Positions 43,743 through 55,644 of a stretch of DNA of 64,000 nucleotides are shown in pieces. Under the pieces are notes generated by a model that saw only the letters and a list, made by a program, of their open reading frames with translations, was not told the origin of the DNA and did no database searches. This DNA is from Curvularia sp. ZM96 (lineage: Eukaryota; Ascomycota; Dothideomycetes; Pleosporales; Pleosporaceae): assembly GCA_022457065.1 (NCBI GenBank), contig JAJGBQ010000007.1, positions 1,736,001 to 1,800,000 of the forward strand, in the 5' to 3' direction. The position numbers and the translations under genes were made by a program. Positions within the stretch are counted from its first letter, which is position 1. Every line of letters begins with the position of its first letter.

Positions 43743-44632
43743 TCACATCAACAACCGCCACACTCCCAGCATCAGCGCCGCCGTGCCCGTGCAAACTCCC
43801 ATAAGCCACTGCAGCGTCGAGAACTTGACTGCCTCCAGCCGTTCCCTCAGCTGCGCCGTCTCCTGCTCAATCCGCGTATCCGTCTCCTTGAGCTTGAGCT
43901 CCTGCACATTGGCCTCCTCCCGAATACGCCCTTTCTCCAGATTCAGATCCAGCCGCACAGACGCCTGCGTCCGCTGAATCTCGTCGCGCAGCCGCGAGTT
44001 GAGCTTGGCCAGCTCGTTGGTCAGGCGCTCGTGCGAGGCCCGCGTCAGGCTGGATTCGGTAGAGTCGGCCGTCATGAGCTCGGAGCGGAGTTTGGCAAAA
44101 TCGACTTTTTGCGTGTACGTCGCTTTTTCTTGGTCTTCGCGGAGCACCATGGTGCGCGTGAGGTTTTGGATGCTGTCATGGATACAATCGTCAGTCTTCG
44201 ACAGCCGCCTCTCTCCATGCTCTTGCTTCAGACGTACCTCTCCTCAATCACGTCGCTGAGCACCCTCATCATGCCCTCGGCCTGCTCCTCTGTGAACCCC
44301 TCCTCTTTCAGCCGTTGCACAAACTTGAGTGTGTCAAAGTGGTGGTCCTTGGCTCGCCCGGCCGTCGCGCTGAAGCTGCGCTCCAGTCCCAGGCGCCCTC
44401 CATGTCCACTCGTGTGCAGTATCCCCCTCTGCTGCCATGGTCGCGTTGCTTGTGTGGGAAGAGGCGACAGCTTCGGGAGTGGGGTGCGACGCTCCGAGGT
44501 GGCCCAACTCGATTGATGCCGCCTTGCTTCTCCTGCGCTCTGCGCTGCCGGTCGCAGGCCTCTGGCCGACCGTGGGAGCTGCGGCAGAAGAAATCGCGGA
44601 ATTGCCGTCGCCTGGATCGAGGGCGCTGCCAT
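43743..44632 (-). CDS. mitochondrial coiled-coil protein, MCUR1/CCDC90/Fmp32 family
   Basis: An inner mitochondrial membrane protein of the family (DUF1640) containing MCUR1, CCDC90B and yeast Fmp32, linked to calcium uniporter and cytochrome oxidase assembly. Exons are 44632..44238 and 44172..43743, giving 274 residues. The N terminus is a typical presequence (Arg, Ala, Ser and Leu, almost no acids). The family head domain follows (FDTLKFVQRLKEEGFTEEQA, then MRVLSDVIEES), then SIQNLTRTMVLREDQEK, a long coiled coil (AKLRSELMTADS to QLRERLEAVK) and a C-terminal helix FSTLQWLMGVCTGTAALMLG with a three-residue tail. An in-frame ATG at 44731 would add 33 residues containing acids, less suited to import. 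The exact role in fungi is inferred. Confidence 0.87.
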
Positions 44633-44732
44633 TGTGCCGATGTTGTAGTTTCTACATGTCTCGCCGTCGAGAAATTGAAAGCCGCGGGTAGCCAAGCCTT
44701 GCGACGTCAATGGATTTGCCGAATTCGGCATA

Positions 44733-45087
44733 CCATTCCACCACGGACGCCACCCGGCGAGAACTCATCTACAAATCAACACAGTAAACCATAAACAACC
44801 GTGACAACTACAGCCATCTTGGAAAGTAGAATCACAAGTGCTAAGAACACAGAAAACAACAAACAACTGTGCCAACTACAGCTGCTGTTAAGGTAGGTCG
44901 CCATTTTCCGGCTGTTGTGAGAGAGCTGCGCCCTGTGGCATTTCATGTGTCATCAATTCATTCGCTATTGTATTTTCATCTACCATGTAGCGACAGTCCC
45001 ATGAAAACAAAACACTGCCCTAAAAAGCACATGAAACGCTTGCTATGCATGTACACTACTAAACCAAGAACAAACAAACAGCATGGT
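44733..45087. other. intergenic
   Basis: The short gap between the MCUR1-like start and the 3' end of the WW-PhoD gene. A-rich; nothing recognised. Confidence 0.5.
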
Positions 45088-48000
45088 CTATCTACCATAC
45101 TCCAGACTCGGCACAATCACCGGCCCGTACTTCATCGGCGCACTGTATCCACTGTCGTTCTGCACCATAAAGTCCACCGCCAGGCTGAGCTTTCCACTGC
45201 CTTGTCCCGGAACGCCATGCCCAAACGTCCCATTCACAATGTCGGGATCGTAAATCACACATGCCACGTAGTTTCTTCGGCCCATCAGCCTCTTGTACTC
45301 ACGCGGTTGGCCGTTGACGTCTTGTGTGAAAATCTCCATCATGTCTTCCTTTGTATCAGAAGGCTGATTGTTGCTGCGCTGTCCGTTTTGTGGTATGTAG
45401 AGCGCTCGGTTGTTGTGCAAAAGTCGCAGCACATAGTTGCTAGGCGGCGCATTCACAACCGAAGAGGAAATAATCTGGTACATGGTCTTGTGGTCCTGTG
45501 GTCGCGAGGGGTCGTGTACAAGACCCGCACCACAGCAATCGACGCCGCCGGAGAAGAACGTCATTCGCAAGGACTTGTTGTGAGCAATTCCTTGTAATGT
45601 CCGGATCAGATACGTCCGCTCAAGGTCCTGCAACCCGTTAGTATGTTGTCTAAAGTCATATTTGCTCAACTGACCTTTGAATCGTGTGTCCATTGATCTC
45701 TCAGTTCGTCCAGCAGATCAATCTCGCCAAAAGGACTCAAGACGCCACTCATCAACCCAGACTTGCCAATGGCTTTCTTGACCGAGTTGAAGCCATCGCC
45801 GACAACGCTCTTGGCTCCAACAACGCCAGCAACTCCTGCAGTCACCTTTCCAAGCATGTTGAAGGTACCCGTAACAGCCTTCTTGCCCGTAGCCATCGAG
45901 TGCGCAAGATGCTCAACAGACTCAAGACGAGGATACACTATGGGCACGGGAACCATCCAGATGCAGTGCTGCACGCTTGGCGGTAATGTCGCAACCTTAG
46001 GAAAGATGCCCTGATATGTTGGTCCTGCCATGACTTGATGTGGGTTACGTTCCGAGCGGCAGTCTGGGCCAACAACTGTGACACAAGGACCCAGATACTT
46101 GATAAAGTGCCAACCCGTACCAGTAATCGTGAAAAGGTCCATGTCGTTGTTGACGTTGCGTAGTATCTCAAGGGTGGTGTGATGCTGGAAGAGCAGATAC
46201 ATCTCAATACCAAGTCTTCCAATGTTCTTGAACATGTTGGAGAATTGCATGTGCTCAGGATACGATCCGAAGCCGTCAAAGCTATGCGTGGTTAGTATCC
46301 ATTCACCGCAGAAAGAAAAACTAGAAAGCTTACATATCGTGATCATCAAGAGCCAGGATGTGAGGTATTTGAGCAAACGCCTCTCGCAGGTGTGGCTGAT
46401 CAAAGTGACTGGTGTAGTAGTGGAAGTATGCATGGCAAACATCTTCCTCGTGCTTTGCTGTCCACGGCGCGTTCTTTCGCACATCTTTGCCACTCGTTGC
46501 CGTCCACTGCTTCAACAGCGGAAGCTCTTTCCACAGGCGATCCGCATAGATCTGGCCGCCCAGGCCGAGTTGTACGTGAAAGCCACCACATTCGGCGTTC
46601 TTTTGTAGGATGTCTTTCCACATCAAACCAACTCCGCCGAGCTTGGCTCTCTCATTGGCATTAACATTGAGCGCAAAGTCGTTGCCCGAATGAGCGATGA
46701 ACCGCCAGCTCGTCTCATGTCGCCCAGCTACCAGGAACTCGAACCGAGTGCATCCGAGATGTGAAGTGATAGCATAGGTCCACTTGGCTGCATGGTCCTC
46801 TTCCATCTTCAAGTCAATGTCGTATCGATAGAAGATCCAAGTTTGATGTGTGTAGATTGGGTTAGCCTTCAGTTGTCGTGGGTTTGGCGATAGGTCCGTG
46901 CTCTGGTGGATGTGAATTGTTGGTGGATGAGGGGTGTTGGTGATCAGGAGAATCGATCCCAACCACAGACCTCGCTCAATGTCCATGTTTGTATATCTAA
47001 GGTATGGCCCAAAGTAAACGCCGTTGGTGGGAGCCACCTTGTACTGGTCTACGCCTGCAGCAGGAGGAGGTCCAGTGAAGCCTGTGGTGGTAGGAGTTGC
47101 AAGAGGTGCCATACCAAAGTCTCCCGGGAAGGTAGCTGTCTGGGGAGCGAAGCCTGGAGACGCCATGGGAGTCTTTCCAAAAGACGGAGATGCCAAAGGA
47201 CCACCCACAAATGTGCCCGTAGGCGACATGGGCTCATTCAGGTTCAGAGGCGTGGGCCCCTTGGGGAACTCCCATTGCGTGGATTGTGTGGGAAGATGGA
47301 TGTAGTAATACTGGCCAGAGTTGGGGTCCAGATGTGCTATCCAGCCCTCGGGTAGTGGCGGAGGGGACGCTGGTCCAGGGCCTGGAGCTGGAGCAGGACT
47401 TGGCGTGTGAGCTGGTTGAGCTGTCTGTATCTGTGGCGGGAACTGGTTCTGTGTGGGTGTTGGTGCTACTACTGCCGCAGGTTGCGATGGCCCAGGTTGT
47501 GGCCGCGCGTCGTTTGCAAACGCAGGATGGCCCTGATTTGGATCAGAGAGTGCTACACCTTGTGCAGCTGGCCGTTGTTTTTCGGCAGGGTAGTTTTGGG
47601 CCTGGCCAGTTGGCGGAGTCGTTATACTCGAATAAGCTGGTGGCGGCTCCTCGTTCAAGTTCATGCGGCCCATATCATGGCTCAGAGGATGTTCTGATTG
47701 TGCGTTTGTCTGGGTCGCATTTGTAGGAGGCGGCGAGAAGCGCGTGTTTGGCGCTTGCGGAAGAGGCCCTTGGGGAGGAGTACTAGACGGAGGTACTTGG
47801 TCCATGCCTTGGTATACGGCTGGCGGACCGTGTGGCATATTGCCTGGCTGCTCAGTCGGGGTCCATGGTCTCCTTACCGGCTGTTGGTTGGCATAGACCT
47901 GGTTTCGCTGAGCGGCTGCTGCATTCTGAGCACTTTGCGCTTGGAGATTGGTCAGAGTTGAAGTTCCTGCGATGCCGGCCGCAGCAAAGCGCGCTTCAAT

Positions 48001-48882
48001 ACCCCCTCCAGAAGGAGGAATAATGGGCGTCTCCGGAGGTGGAGGCGATCCCCGTTGCGCCCTCACTGTCGAAGTTGAAGCCGTTGAGCTCAGGCGATTA
48101 ACACCCATTGGCGTGGGCACCTTGAGGGCAGGCTCGTCCTGGTTGGGACCCGTGTAGACGACATTGTTGTGCGCGGGCTGCTGTGCAGAAGACTGCGAGG
48201 TTGGAGGGGGGAAGTACTGCTGGTGGTACTCAGGATATGGGTTGGCGTTGCTGGCGGTGCCGGACGCATCTGCGCTCTGCTTCCTCTGAGGTGCCTTCTG
48301 GAACAGCCCCTCCTTGTCCGGTGTCTCTGGGCCCGGGGAGTCCGGGAGAGGTTTGGGCGCAGTTCCCCTTCGCTCTGCCAGCCGTGAGGGCTGGACTGGG
48401 CCGTCTGGGTGTCTACCGGCGTAGCCACTTATCGTCGGCCTGTTTGGGTCGTTCGCATCGAAGCGAGCGCGCTGGCTGGGCGAAGTGGGACTGGGCCCTG
48501 TCGCATTCGAACTCCTCCTTGGCTGCTCTCTTCCTTCGCCAGGTGTCGTGTTCGCACTCCGTCGCTCCTTCTCGCTGAGTGGTGTGTATCGCCCGGTGCC
48601 TAGGGTAGGCTGAACGTTGGGCGGGCGGTCCGTGTCGGGATATGGTAGAGGAGCAGTGGGCGGACTTGAGGGCGGCGCGGGGAACGACGGCATAGGCGGC
48701 GGGCGCGAGAAAGCAGGCTGGCTGGAGCTGCCCGCCGAGTCTGTTCGCGGAGGCGGGCTCTTGCCATCACGGCCTTTCTGTATCCTCAGGGGCCCGACTG
48801 CGGGGATGATGGGCGTATCTGGGTTGGAGTCGTACCGCAAGAAGAGCTCCTCTTCGGGGCGGCCTTGCTTGCGGCCGTCCAT
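45088..48882 (-). CDS. WW domain - PhoD-like metallophosphatase fusion
   Basis: A 1231-residue protein from exons 48882..46334, 46281..45675 and 45627..45088. The first 500 residues are a disordered, Pro/Gln/Ser-rich segment. A WW domain covers about residues 506-538 (LPEGWIAHLDPNSGQYYY, then STQWEFP). The rest is a PhoD-like phosphatase (fungal PhoD_2 type) from about residue 640: the metal/active-site segment LALDDHDIFDGFGSYP is created by the first splice, followed by ITGTGWHFIKYLGP, ELRDQWTHDSK and SLRMTFFSGGVDCCGAG. PhoD enzymes are calcium/iron phosphodi- or monoesterases; the natural substrate of fungal forms is not known to me. WW domains bind Pro-Pro-x-Tyr ligands, which suggests recruitment to a partner. 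No signal peptide is visible, so an intracellular role is likely. Confidence 0.87.
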
Positions 48883-49793
48883 GGCAGCGGGTGCGGCTCC
48901 GTGTGTCTACGGCGCGTGGTCCTCAACCGGCGGCGATGACAGACGAAGGCGTACTTTTGGTAACAGGCTGACTGGTCGTCGTGCGCAAGCAGCGGAAGAG
49001 TGGGAGGGCGGAGGGCTGCTGGTGGGGTAGTGGCTCGTGGGCGGTGTGGCTTATGAACTGTGGCTCTGATATGACGTTGCGAGGTGCGCCAGCAGTCCAA
49101 GTAAGTATCAAGCGTGCAGTAGATGCGCAGTTCACCGGACCGGCCAAGTTTTATAGGAGGAGGAGATGCGGACGAGAGTGTGAGCAAGACACGCCCCCTC
49201 TCCTGTTTTGCGCCTACGCGAATGCTGCTGACTTGCGTATGCCTGTCTCGCTCACACCCACACACGCAGCCTTCCCGCAAGTTGGGCTGCTGCGGGTCTT
49301 GTTCGACAGGACCACCCTGGGCTTGGGAGGCGCCTGCGCATATGATTGGGCCTCAGGACCATTTACGCGCTGCGGCCGAATTGGAGACCACAAGTCACAC
49401 TTGGCGGGCGCATGCGAGCGGCTTTCTGTACCTGAGTGGCACGCACTACCAACTGCCGTCGGCCAATCACACCACGCCCTTCTTTGGGCGTGTCTGTGGC
49501 TGCCATCAGCCACTTGGCCCTCCAGATCACCAACGCAAGGCGGGCCGCGAACCACACGATCCGCCCCTGGCACCGGGCCGATACTCTCGAGAGCCTCTCG
49601 CGGTAAGGGCGAATCGGGCCCTGCCTGAATGCCATATGCAGTGTATCCTCATGTATATGCTACTGGCGCGTCGACACAACACTATCCCACATCACTGCTC
49701 ACGTTCAGAACCCTGTGCTTCAATGCGTCTGATTCTTTAGCCTTGGCTGTCTTATTTTAGTCTTTTCTCACTCTCGGTCTGCCCCTGCTTCTT
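48883..49793. other. intergenic, GC-rich
   Basis: Upstream region of the WW-PhoD gene and 3' side of the synaptojanin-like gene. Overlapping GC-rich frames only. Confidence 0.5.
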
Positions 49794-52700
49794 TCACCGC
49801 ACTGGTCGAAGTACCTCCCAATCCCTCATATTTTGCAAGTCCTCGGGCTCATCATCCATCAAGTTCCTCCCGTTGCCGCCACCACTTCGTCCGCTTCCAT
49901 TAGTATTCGTCCGTGGAGGCAAGGCCGGTTTTTCTTCGTCGCCATCGATCAAGTTTTGTACCGGTTTCCGTGTGAGGTTGGGGGGAGGTGCCATTGACCG
50001 TTTCGCTGGTGGGGGGTACGCTCTTGATTCCTCCATGGGTGGGTCATCGCGGTACCTTTGAGGCGGCGGGGCCGGTGACATGCGTGACGAGGATGTTTTC
50101 GTAAGGAGAGCAGGCTTTTTATTGGGAATTGGTGGAGGAGCGGGTTTGCGGAGGACCTGGGGTTTGCTGCTGCTCGAGGGTTGGCTCTGGGGCAGGGTGT
50201 TCGAGGCACGGTACGGCAGACTGGGCAAGGAGTGCGTTGAAGCTCCTGAACCAGAGCGCCGGAGATCACTCAATGCATCTCGCGAGCCTTCGGAGCCGAG
50301 AATCTGCTGTGCATGGCCTGGATACAACGGCGCGATCATCTTGCGCGCCGTTGGCTTCTGCGCTGGCAGTGAGTTTGTTGACGACGCCGGACTGCCAAAT
50401 TCAACTGTGCGTGCTCGTTGCGAGCCACGCGGCGGTGGTGGCTCTGGCCTACGGCTGCTCTGCAGCTGCTTGATGTCCACCCATTCTGGTTCCGGACTGG
50501 GCGTAAATGGGTTGCTGGGTCGGTTCGGGTTGGGAAAGAGATCATTGGATGGCGGTTGGACGCGCGCTTTGGCTGGGAGACCTTTGGAAGATGAGCATCC
50601 ACGCTACAGCAGGAAGGAGGATAAAAGTACCGTTGTCAAGCCACCATTTCCTCCGATCTGAGCTTGCGGGTGGTAGCCCTGGCTCTATGCTGTCGTACCC
50701 AATCAGATCCTCATCGTCTGTTTCATCTTCACGCAGATGGCCGCCTGCCCTAGTATCACCGACGACTTGTCTTCTCTGTCTATACAGAGCCTCTTTCAAA
50801 GCTTCTTTTCTCTTTTCATCAACTCTCTGCACCAGGACCTGGAACGTTGCATAGACAGGCCGGTGATCAGAGAAGCGAAGCGGCGCATCGTGGTAGTGTA
50901 TTTGCCGAATATTGTCGCCTTTCCGAAGAACACGGTCGCACCACGCAGGTATGCGTGCCTTTTCCGACGTATCATACTGATCACTGTTAAGGTCGTACTT
51001 GTACGTCGGCGGGAAAGTAATGCGAGCTTCCGAGTAGTACGGAAAGGTTAGGCCTGCGACCATTTGCAGATTGAGCTAGTGTGTGTCAGTGACCATGACA
51101 GCTGTGAAACTTATACACCTACCTGGTCGTTCTCGTATAAAGTCTCGAGGTCTCCAACATGACACAGCTTTTGAACTTTCTCATTGCTCAACCCGATGCG
51201 GTAGTTGAAGTCGCCGAGCCATATCACTGTGTCATGGTCCTCAATTGATCGGTTTCTTTGGAATCGCAAACCATGGCTGATTGTCTTGTAGTCGCGATTT
51301 CTTTCTTCATAATTCGCGAAACCAGCTGCAAGATGTGCAGTGACGAGACAAATTGAGGTGTTGGCATACTCGAAGCGGATCGCCACCGCACCTTTGTTGC
51401 CAGCCATACCAGACATGCCAGTCTGAGACAATGGTTAGCAGTCTGACAGTTAAAATCGCATATCCTTGCCTACTTTCTTCAAAGCACCCTCGACATTCTT
51501 GATGTGCTTCAAACAGTCCGATCGAACAAAAACTGACAAGCTTGCGCCCACCAACTGTCCGCCTCTGAGCATGACGTATTCGTCCTTGCCATGTTTTTCA
51601 GAATTTCTATTCAGACACGTCCTGACAGCTTCTTCCCACGCCTCTCGTCGATCTGGGTCAGTGGACATGATCTGCTGCGGGCTCAGTTCGACGATTTCTT
51701 GGAACCCCACCGCCACTATCTCAGGACACAGCTGTGAAGGATCGACATCAGGGCAGAGCCATGGAGAGAGATCACTTCTGATGCCATCCGTCTTTCCGTT
51801 CAGATTGAATGTTCCGACCAGTATGTTAATCATTTCAGTTTCTGAATATTCTGCAGATCGTCTCGCGAGCTCCGTGACAACAAAGTCGTTGATTGGATCG
51901 TAGAGATGCACTGGCACTTGGCCAATGAGCCGACCAAGTAGCATATCGATCGTGTTTTGCCGTCCTTTGTCTGCAAAGTTGTTGATGTACATTCGCGTGG
52001 CGCTTTTCCGAGCATCCGCGAGAGCACCCGCAAGCGACATCTTTCCAGATCGCGTGAAAGACGACTTCAGAGCTCCGGTGCCTGCATAGATTTTGGAAAG
52101 CGCATCGCCATTGTCTGCCCACATGCTAGAGTGTCGAGCCCAGAAATCTTGGCTAGCTCTCAGACCCTTGTGGCTCAGGAACAATTCAAGCGCCATCTTG
52201 CTGATGATGGTTTGGACAAGATTTGTCCGATCCAGACAATCTAGACAGTTTGTTCGAAAGATACCCTCTTGCTGCAGTATGCTCATTGCCCTTCGGATAA
52301 CATAGTCTTGTCCATTGTGCCTCGTCTGCTCTTCGACCTCTTCTGAAAGGTAGTATCCAAACCCCTCTGCAGAATGGTGGATCCACTTTGCGATCATGCT
52401 CGCCATCTCATATCCACCGGGTCCCCGTGTCTCCGCATGAAAGTCATACTCAGTGAGCTTGATGAGATCGTGTTCACGCTGTGCAGGGTCGTCTGTATGG
52501 TTCAATGGGCTGTTACGGATATGAGCACGGTATCTATGCGACAACTCCAGCTCATTTTGCTTCTCATTGCTCAGCAAGTTGACCACGTGTATCGTACCAT
52601 AGCTCAACTCTAGGTTCTCAAAGTGCTTGTCAAAAGCGGGTTGAGTGGCCTCTGGAGACCGTGTGATGGTAATCTTCTGTTGATTGGGCAAAAGGCCAGC

Positions 52701-53693
52701 CTGTTGCTCCCAGAAGATAGGTACGCTCCCTCGCACTTGTACGTACGAGAAGCAGGCTCCTGATGGAGCCCAGTGAATAGTTTCTGTCTCCACAAAGTTT
52801 GCGACATTTCCATCGTCATCGATACCTCGCGAGTTAAACCTAGTGCCGGCTCTTTTACACGACAATCTGGAAATCAGGGTCATGGAAGATGGCATGCCCG
52901 AATCCTGGACTCTGATGGGTGCCGAAGCCTTGGGAATTGTAATCGTCAGTGCAAACCCGCGGATTGCAGAGGTCAGGATGCCCGATGCGTCCAGCGCCTC
53001 CTTATCCCTTGGTGCAAGCCTGCTCCTGAAGTCTACCAGCGGCTGTATCATGTATGAGTTCCACAAGAACCCGGCATCCAAGCTGTCGATAGATACGGTG
53101 GCAGCGTCGGTAGTACGATCCTGTAACCGTCTGGTGAGGTCAAAGTCTGAGCTGTAATAAAAGGTCCCGCTACTGAGAATCTTCTTGAGCGCCAGACACG
53201 GATGTTCCATCGGACTCTGTTCCTTCCTGCCCCCAAAGCCCATTTCGTATCCTTCATCGTCTATCGTATCCGTAGGGTAAGGGTTGACTTCGTCGTTCAG
53301 CAGGGTGTCGTAGCTCGTGCTGGTCAAGCAATAGAAGCCAACGGATTGTATTCGTTGCACCGTCTCGCCAGGCCGTACGGTCGCAACTTTGCTTGCGCTG
53401 TTCACCACAACCAGGAACACGTCGTTGTTTACGGTAATCAGTCCTAGTGTGCCGTGTACGTTGACTGAGTTTATGGCTCGATAGTCCTCCAGGTCGATCT
53501 CCTCCAGCCGTGTGAACTCGACCATGCAGCGCGCGACCCCAGTGCCATTGCTTCCCAGTGATGTTGACGAGGCATTTGCACTCCCATTTTGTTCGGTGGT
53601 CACAGCGCTGTGTCGGAGGACGAGGGCATGGGTGGAGGTAGCGAGTGCGATTGCGCGGTGCGGGTAGTCTTTGATCAGGACGCGGATAGACAT
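49794..53693 (-). CDS. synaptojanin-type phosphatase: SAC plus inositol 5-phosphatase
   Basis: A two-headed phosphoinositide phosphatase (Inp51/52/53 family) that dephosphorylates PI(4,5)P2 and related lipids and helps endocytosis and vesicle transport. Exons are 53693..51474, 51422..51123, 51075..50631 and 50581..49794, giving 1250 residues. The SAC domain covers about residues 60-560 and has an intact CX5R motif, RTNCLDCLDRTN near residue 488, as in active Inp52/53 and unlike Inp51. The 5-phosphatase domain runs from about 620 (NILVGTFNLNGKTDG) through TGMSGMAGNKGAVAIR, VIWLGDFNYRIGLSN and PAWCDRVL. The last 290 residues are Pro/Ser/Arg-rich, like the ligand-binding tail of synaptojanin. 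The start at 53693 (MSIRVLIKDYPHRAIALA) matches the family; an extension upstream does not. Whether it is Inp52 or Inp53 is open. Confidence 0.92.
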
Positions 53694-54247
53694 TGTTGGC
53701 GGTGGGAGAGGCGTATAACGAGCGGCTCGACAGGTGCTGCAGTCATGTCCCACTTCCTCTGTACCTGCGGTCGAAGGATTGCTTGCGCGGGAAGTCTGAC
53801 GGTCGTGGCCAGCAAGCACGTGTACTTAGTTGGCTGTTCTCAGCTCTGCGAATTACGCTGGTCTCAATGCTGGCTCGCAACCCTGGATGCGAAACCGCTC
53901 CGCTGGTGCCCAAAGCTGCCCTGACTAAGGCGGATTCTCTTTGGCTAGGAGACTGTCTGCATCCAATACTTTGGCTTTCTGAATGGGCGGCGTCTGGGCA
54001 TTCGCTGTTCCGCCGCCGTCATTCAGGAACCGCCTCAGCAATGACCTCACTCACCGACTGCCCCTGTGTCGGAACACGTTCGCACACAACATTGGACGGC
54101 ACAAAGGCCATAGGAATTCATAAATCATAAAACAACTATTGCAAAGTCATGAATATACAAGTCATTGACCCGGTCGTAGGGCACACAAGCACGACACACT
54201 TCTCCCCCCAAAATTATTGTAAAAGGTCCCTGGCATGGTACCGGTAA
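53694..54247. other. intergenic
   Basis: Promoter side of the synaptojanin-like gene. Nothing recognised. Confidence 0.5.
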
Positions 54248-54889
54248 TCACCGACCGTAGTCCCTCCTCCGCCTTCCATCGTTTTCTCCAACCGACACCC
54301 TCATGTTAGTCTCCCTGTAGCTTCCGGCACGACTGTGGCTGCGCTGCCTGCTCCTGTCCCGTGTCTGGAACCTCTCATAGTGATCGCTTTCACTCGATGC
54401 CGGCTCCACGTACCGGTAGTGCTCGTAGCGAGGGCTATCGGGGCTGTAAGCTCGTTGGCGCTCGCGCCGCACCTCGTGCTCCCTATACACATATTCACTA
54501 CGGCCGGGGCTAGACGAGCGAGAGCTAAAGCTAGATCGCGGAGAGACTTCGACGTAGTGTGCGCCGCCGTGGTGGGAAGCATGGTGAGAATGGTGAGATG
54601 AGATGTGGCTTGGCGGTGGGGGAGGAGCTGGCATGGGAGCCGGCGGAGGCGGCTGGACAAATACAGGCACTGGCTGTGGTGCGGGAATCTGGAGAGGCTT
54701 TGGCGACGGCACAGCAACATAGGATGCTGAAGGCCGTGGAGATTCGTGCACAACTTCCGTGCGTGAGTACCGGCGCTCAATGTCGCGCGAGCGTCGCGAT
54801 ACACGGCGACGGGGCGGAGAGCGGGCGCGCTGAACCACGCGGTAAGGGACAATGTGGTCCTCCTCTTGCTTGACTTTGACAAGACACAT
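54248..54889 (-). CDS. disordered Pro- and Arg/Ser-rich protein, unknown function
   Basis: A 213-residue frame starting MCLVKVKQEEDHIVPYRVVQ. It has a basic RRRVSRRSRDIERRYSR segment, a proline-rich segment (about residues 55-95, PPPPAPMPAPPPPP), a His/Ser cluster (SHHSHHASHHGG), Arg/Ser-rich repeats and a C-terminal GENDGRRRRDYGR. The short N-terminal box CLVKVKQEEDHIVPYR looks conserved from fungal proteins I have seen, but no function is known to me. The frame extends 99 codons upstream without a stop; that part is low complexity and ATG 54889 starts at the conserved box. Arg/Ser and poly-Pro content would suit an RNA-linked or scaffold protein; this is a guess. Confidence 0.68.
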   Translation of the reverse strand: MCLVKVKQEEDHIVPYRVVQRARSPPRRRVSRRSRDIERRYSRTEVVHESPRPSASYVAVPSPKPLQIPAPQPVPVFVQPPPPAPMPAPPPPPSHISSHHSHHASHHGGAHYVEVSPRSSFSSRSSSPGRSEYVYREHEVRRERQRAYSPDSPRYEHYRYVEPASSESDHYERFQTRDRSRQRSHSRAGSYRETNMRVSVGENDGRRRRDYGR

Positions 54890-55644
54890 GGCGCGTCTCT
54901 CCTCACTATGTAGCCCGGTACCAACAACAAGACTCGAAAAAAAGTGGGAGGCTTCGATTGCGATCGCGATGTGATTCGTGGGGGCCGACGGGCGTGGGGC
55001 TCTCTCAGCTCTGGTTAACGACGGGACGGAGCGCAACACAGGCAAAGCACGCGCAAAAGAGGCGGATAGGAAAGCAGCAAAGAGGGTGGCAGTGCGCAAG
55101 GGAGCCAACAAGAGGATTGTATATATGCGCCGCCAGAGGTTGGGCAGCCGATGCCCAGCCACAGCTGACCCCCATGTCGCATTCATGCTGCTCCGCCTTG
55201 GAACGGGGCCATGTGAGTACGATGACGAGGTCTAGGCTCGTCTGACAACCGCCTGCTAGCGCAAGGCTCAGGTACAAGCCACCATGCTCAACAGCCAAGG
55301 CAGAGTAGGTTACAATCATATTCCAGAGGCCGTATACACTCATAGCGAGCATGTCGCATCTCGTCCGCAAAACACTACATGTCCCACCGACTGGCTATCT
55401 CAAATTATACATACACCATCTACATACCTCGGCAAGCCCCCTCGTCCTTGTCCTCACACACGTGCGAATTCTTGCGAAGATTGCTGTTAAGATCCCTCAC
55501 ACTGTCTGCCTTCTCGTCGGTCACGTACCCATCCGGTGCCTTGCTGAGTCTGCAAGTGTGCCGCTGGGCGGGACGGGCGGCATGAGTGGGATTTGTTCTC
55601 GTCCCGAATTTAGGTGCACACTGAAGTCAGCAACACAGTTACCA
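54890..55644. other. intergenic
   Basis: The gap between the Pro-rich gene's 5' side and the 3' end of the RhoGAP gene. Only chance frames are seen. Confidence 0.5.

Noticed and set aside
54890..55186. 99-codon upstream extension of the Pro/Arg-rich protein
   Set aside because: The extension is unlike the conserved start box CLVKVKQEEDHIVPYR and probably is untranslated leader.
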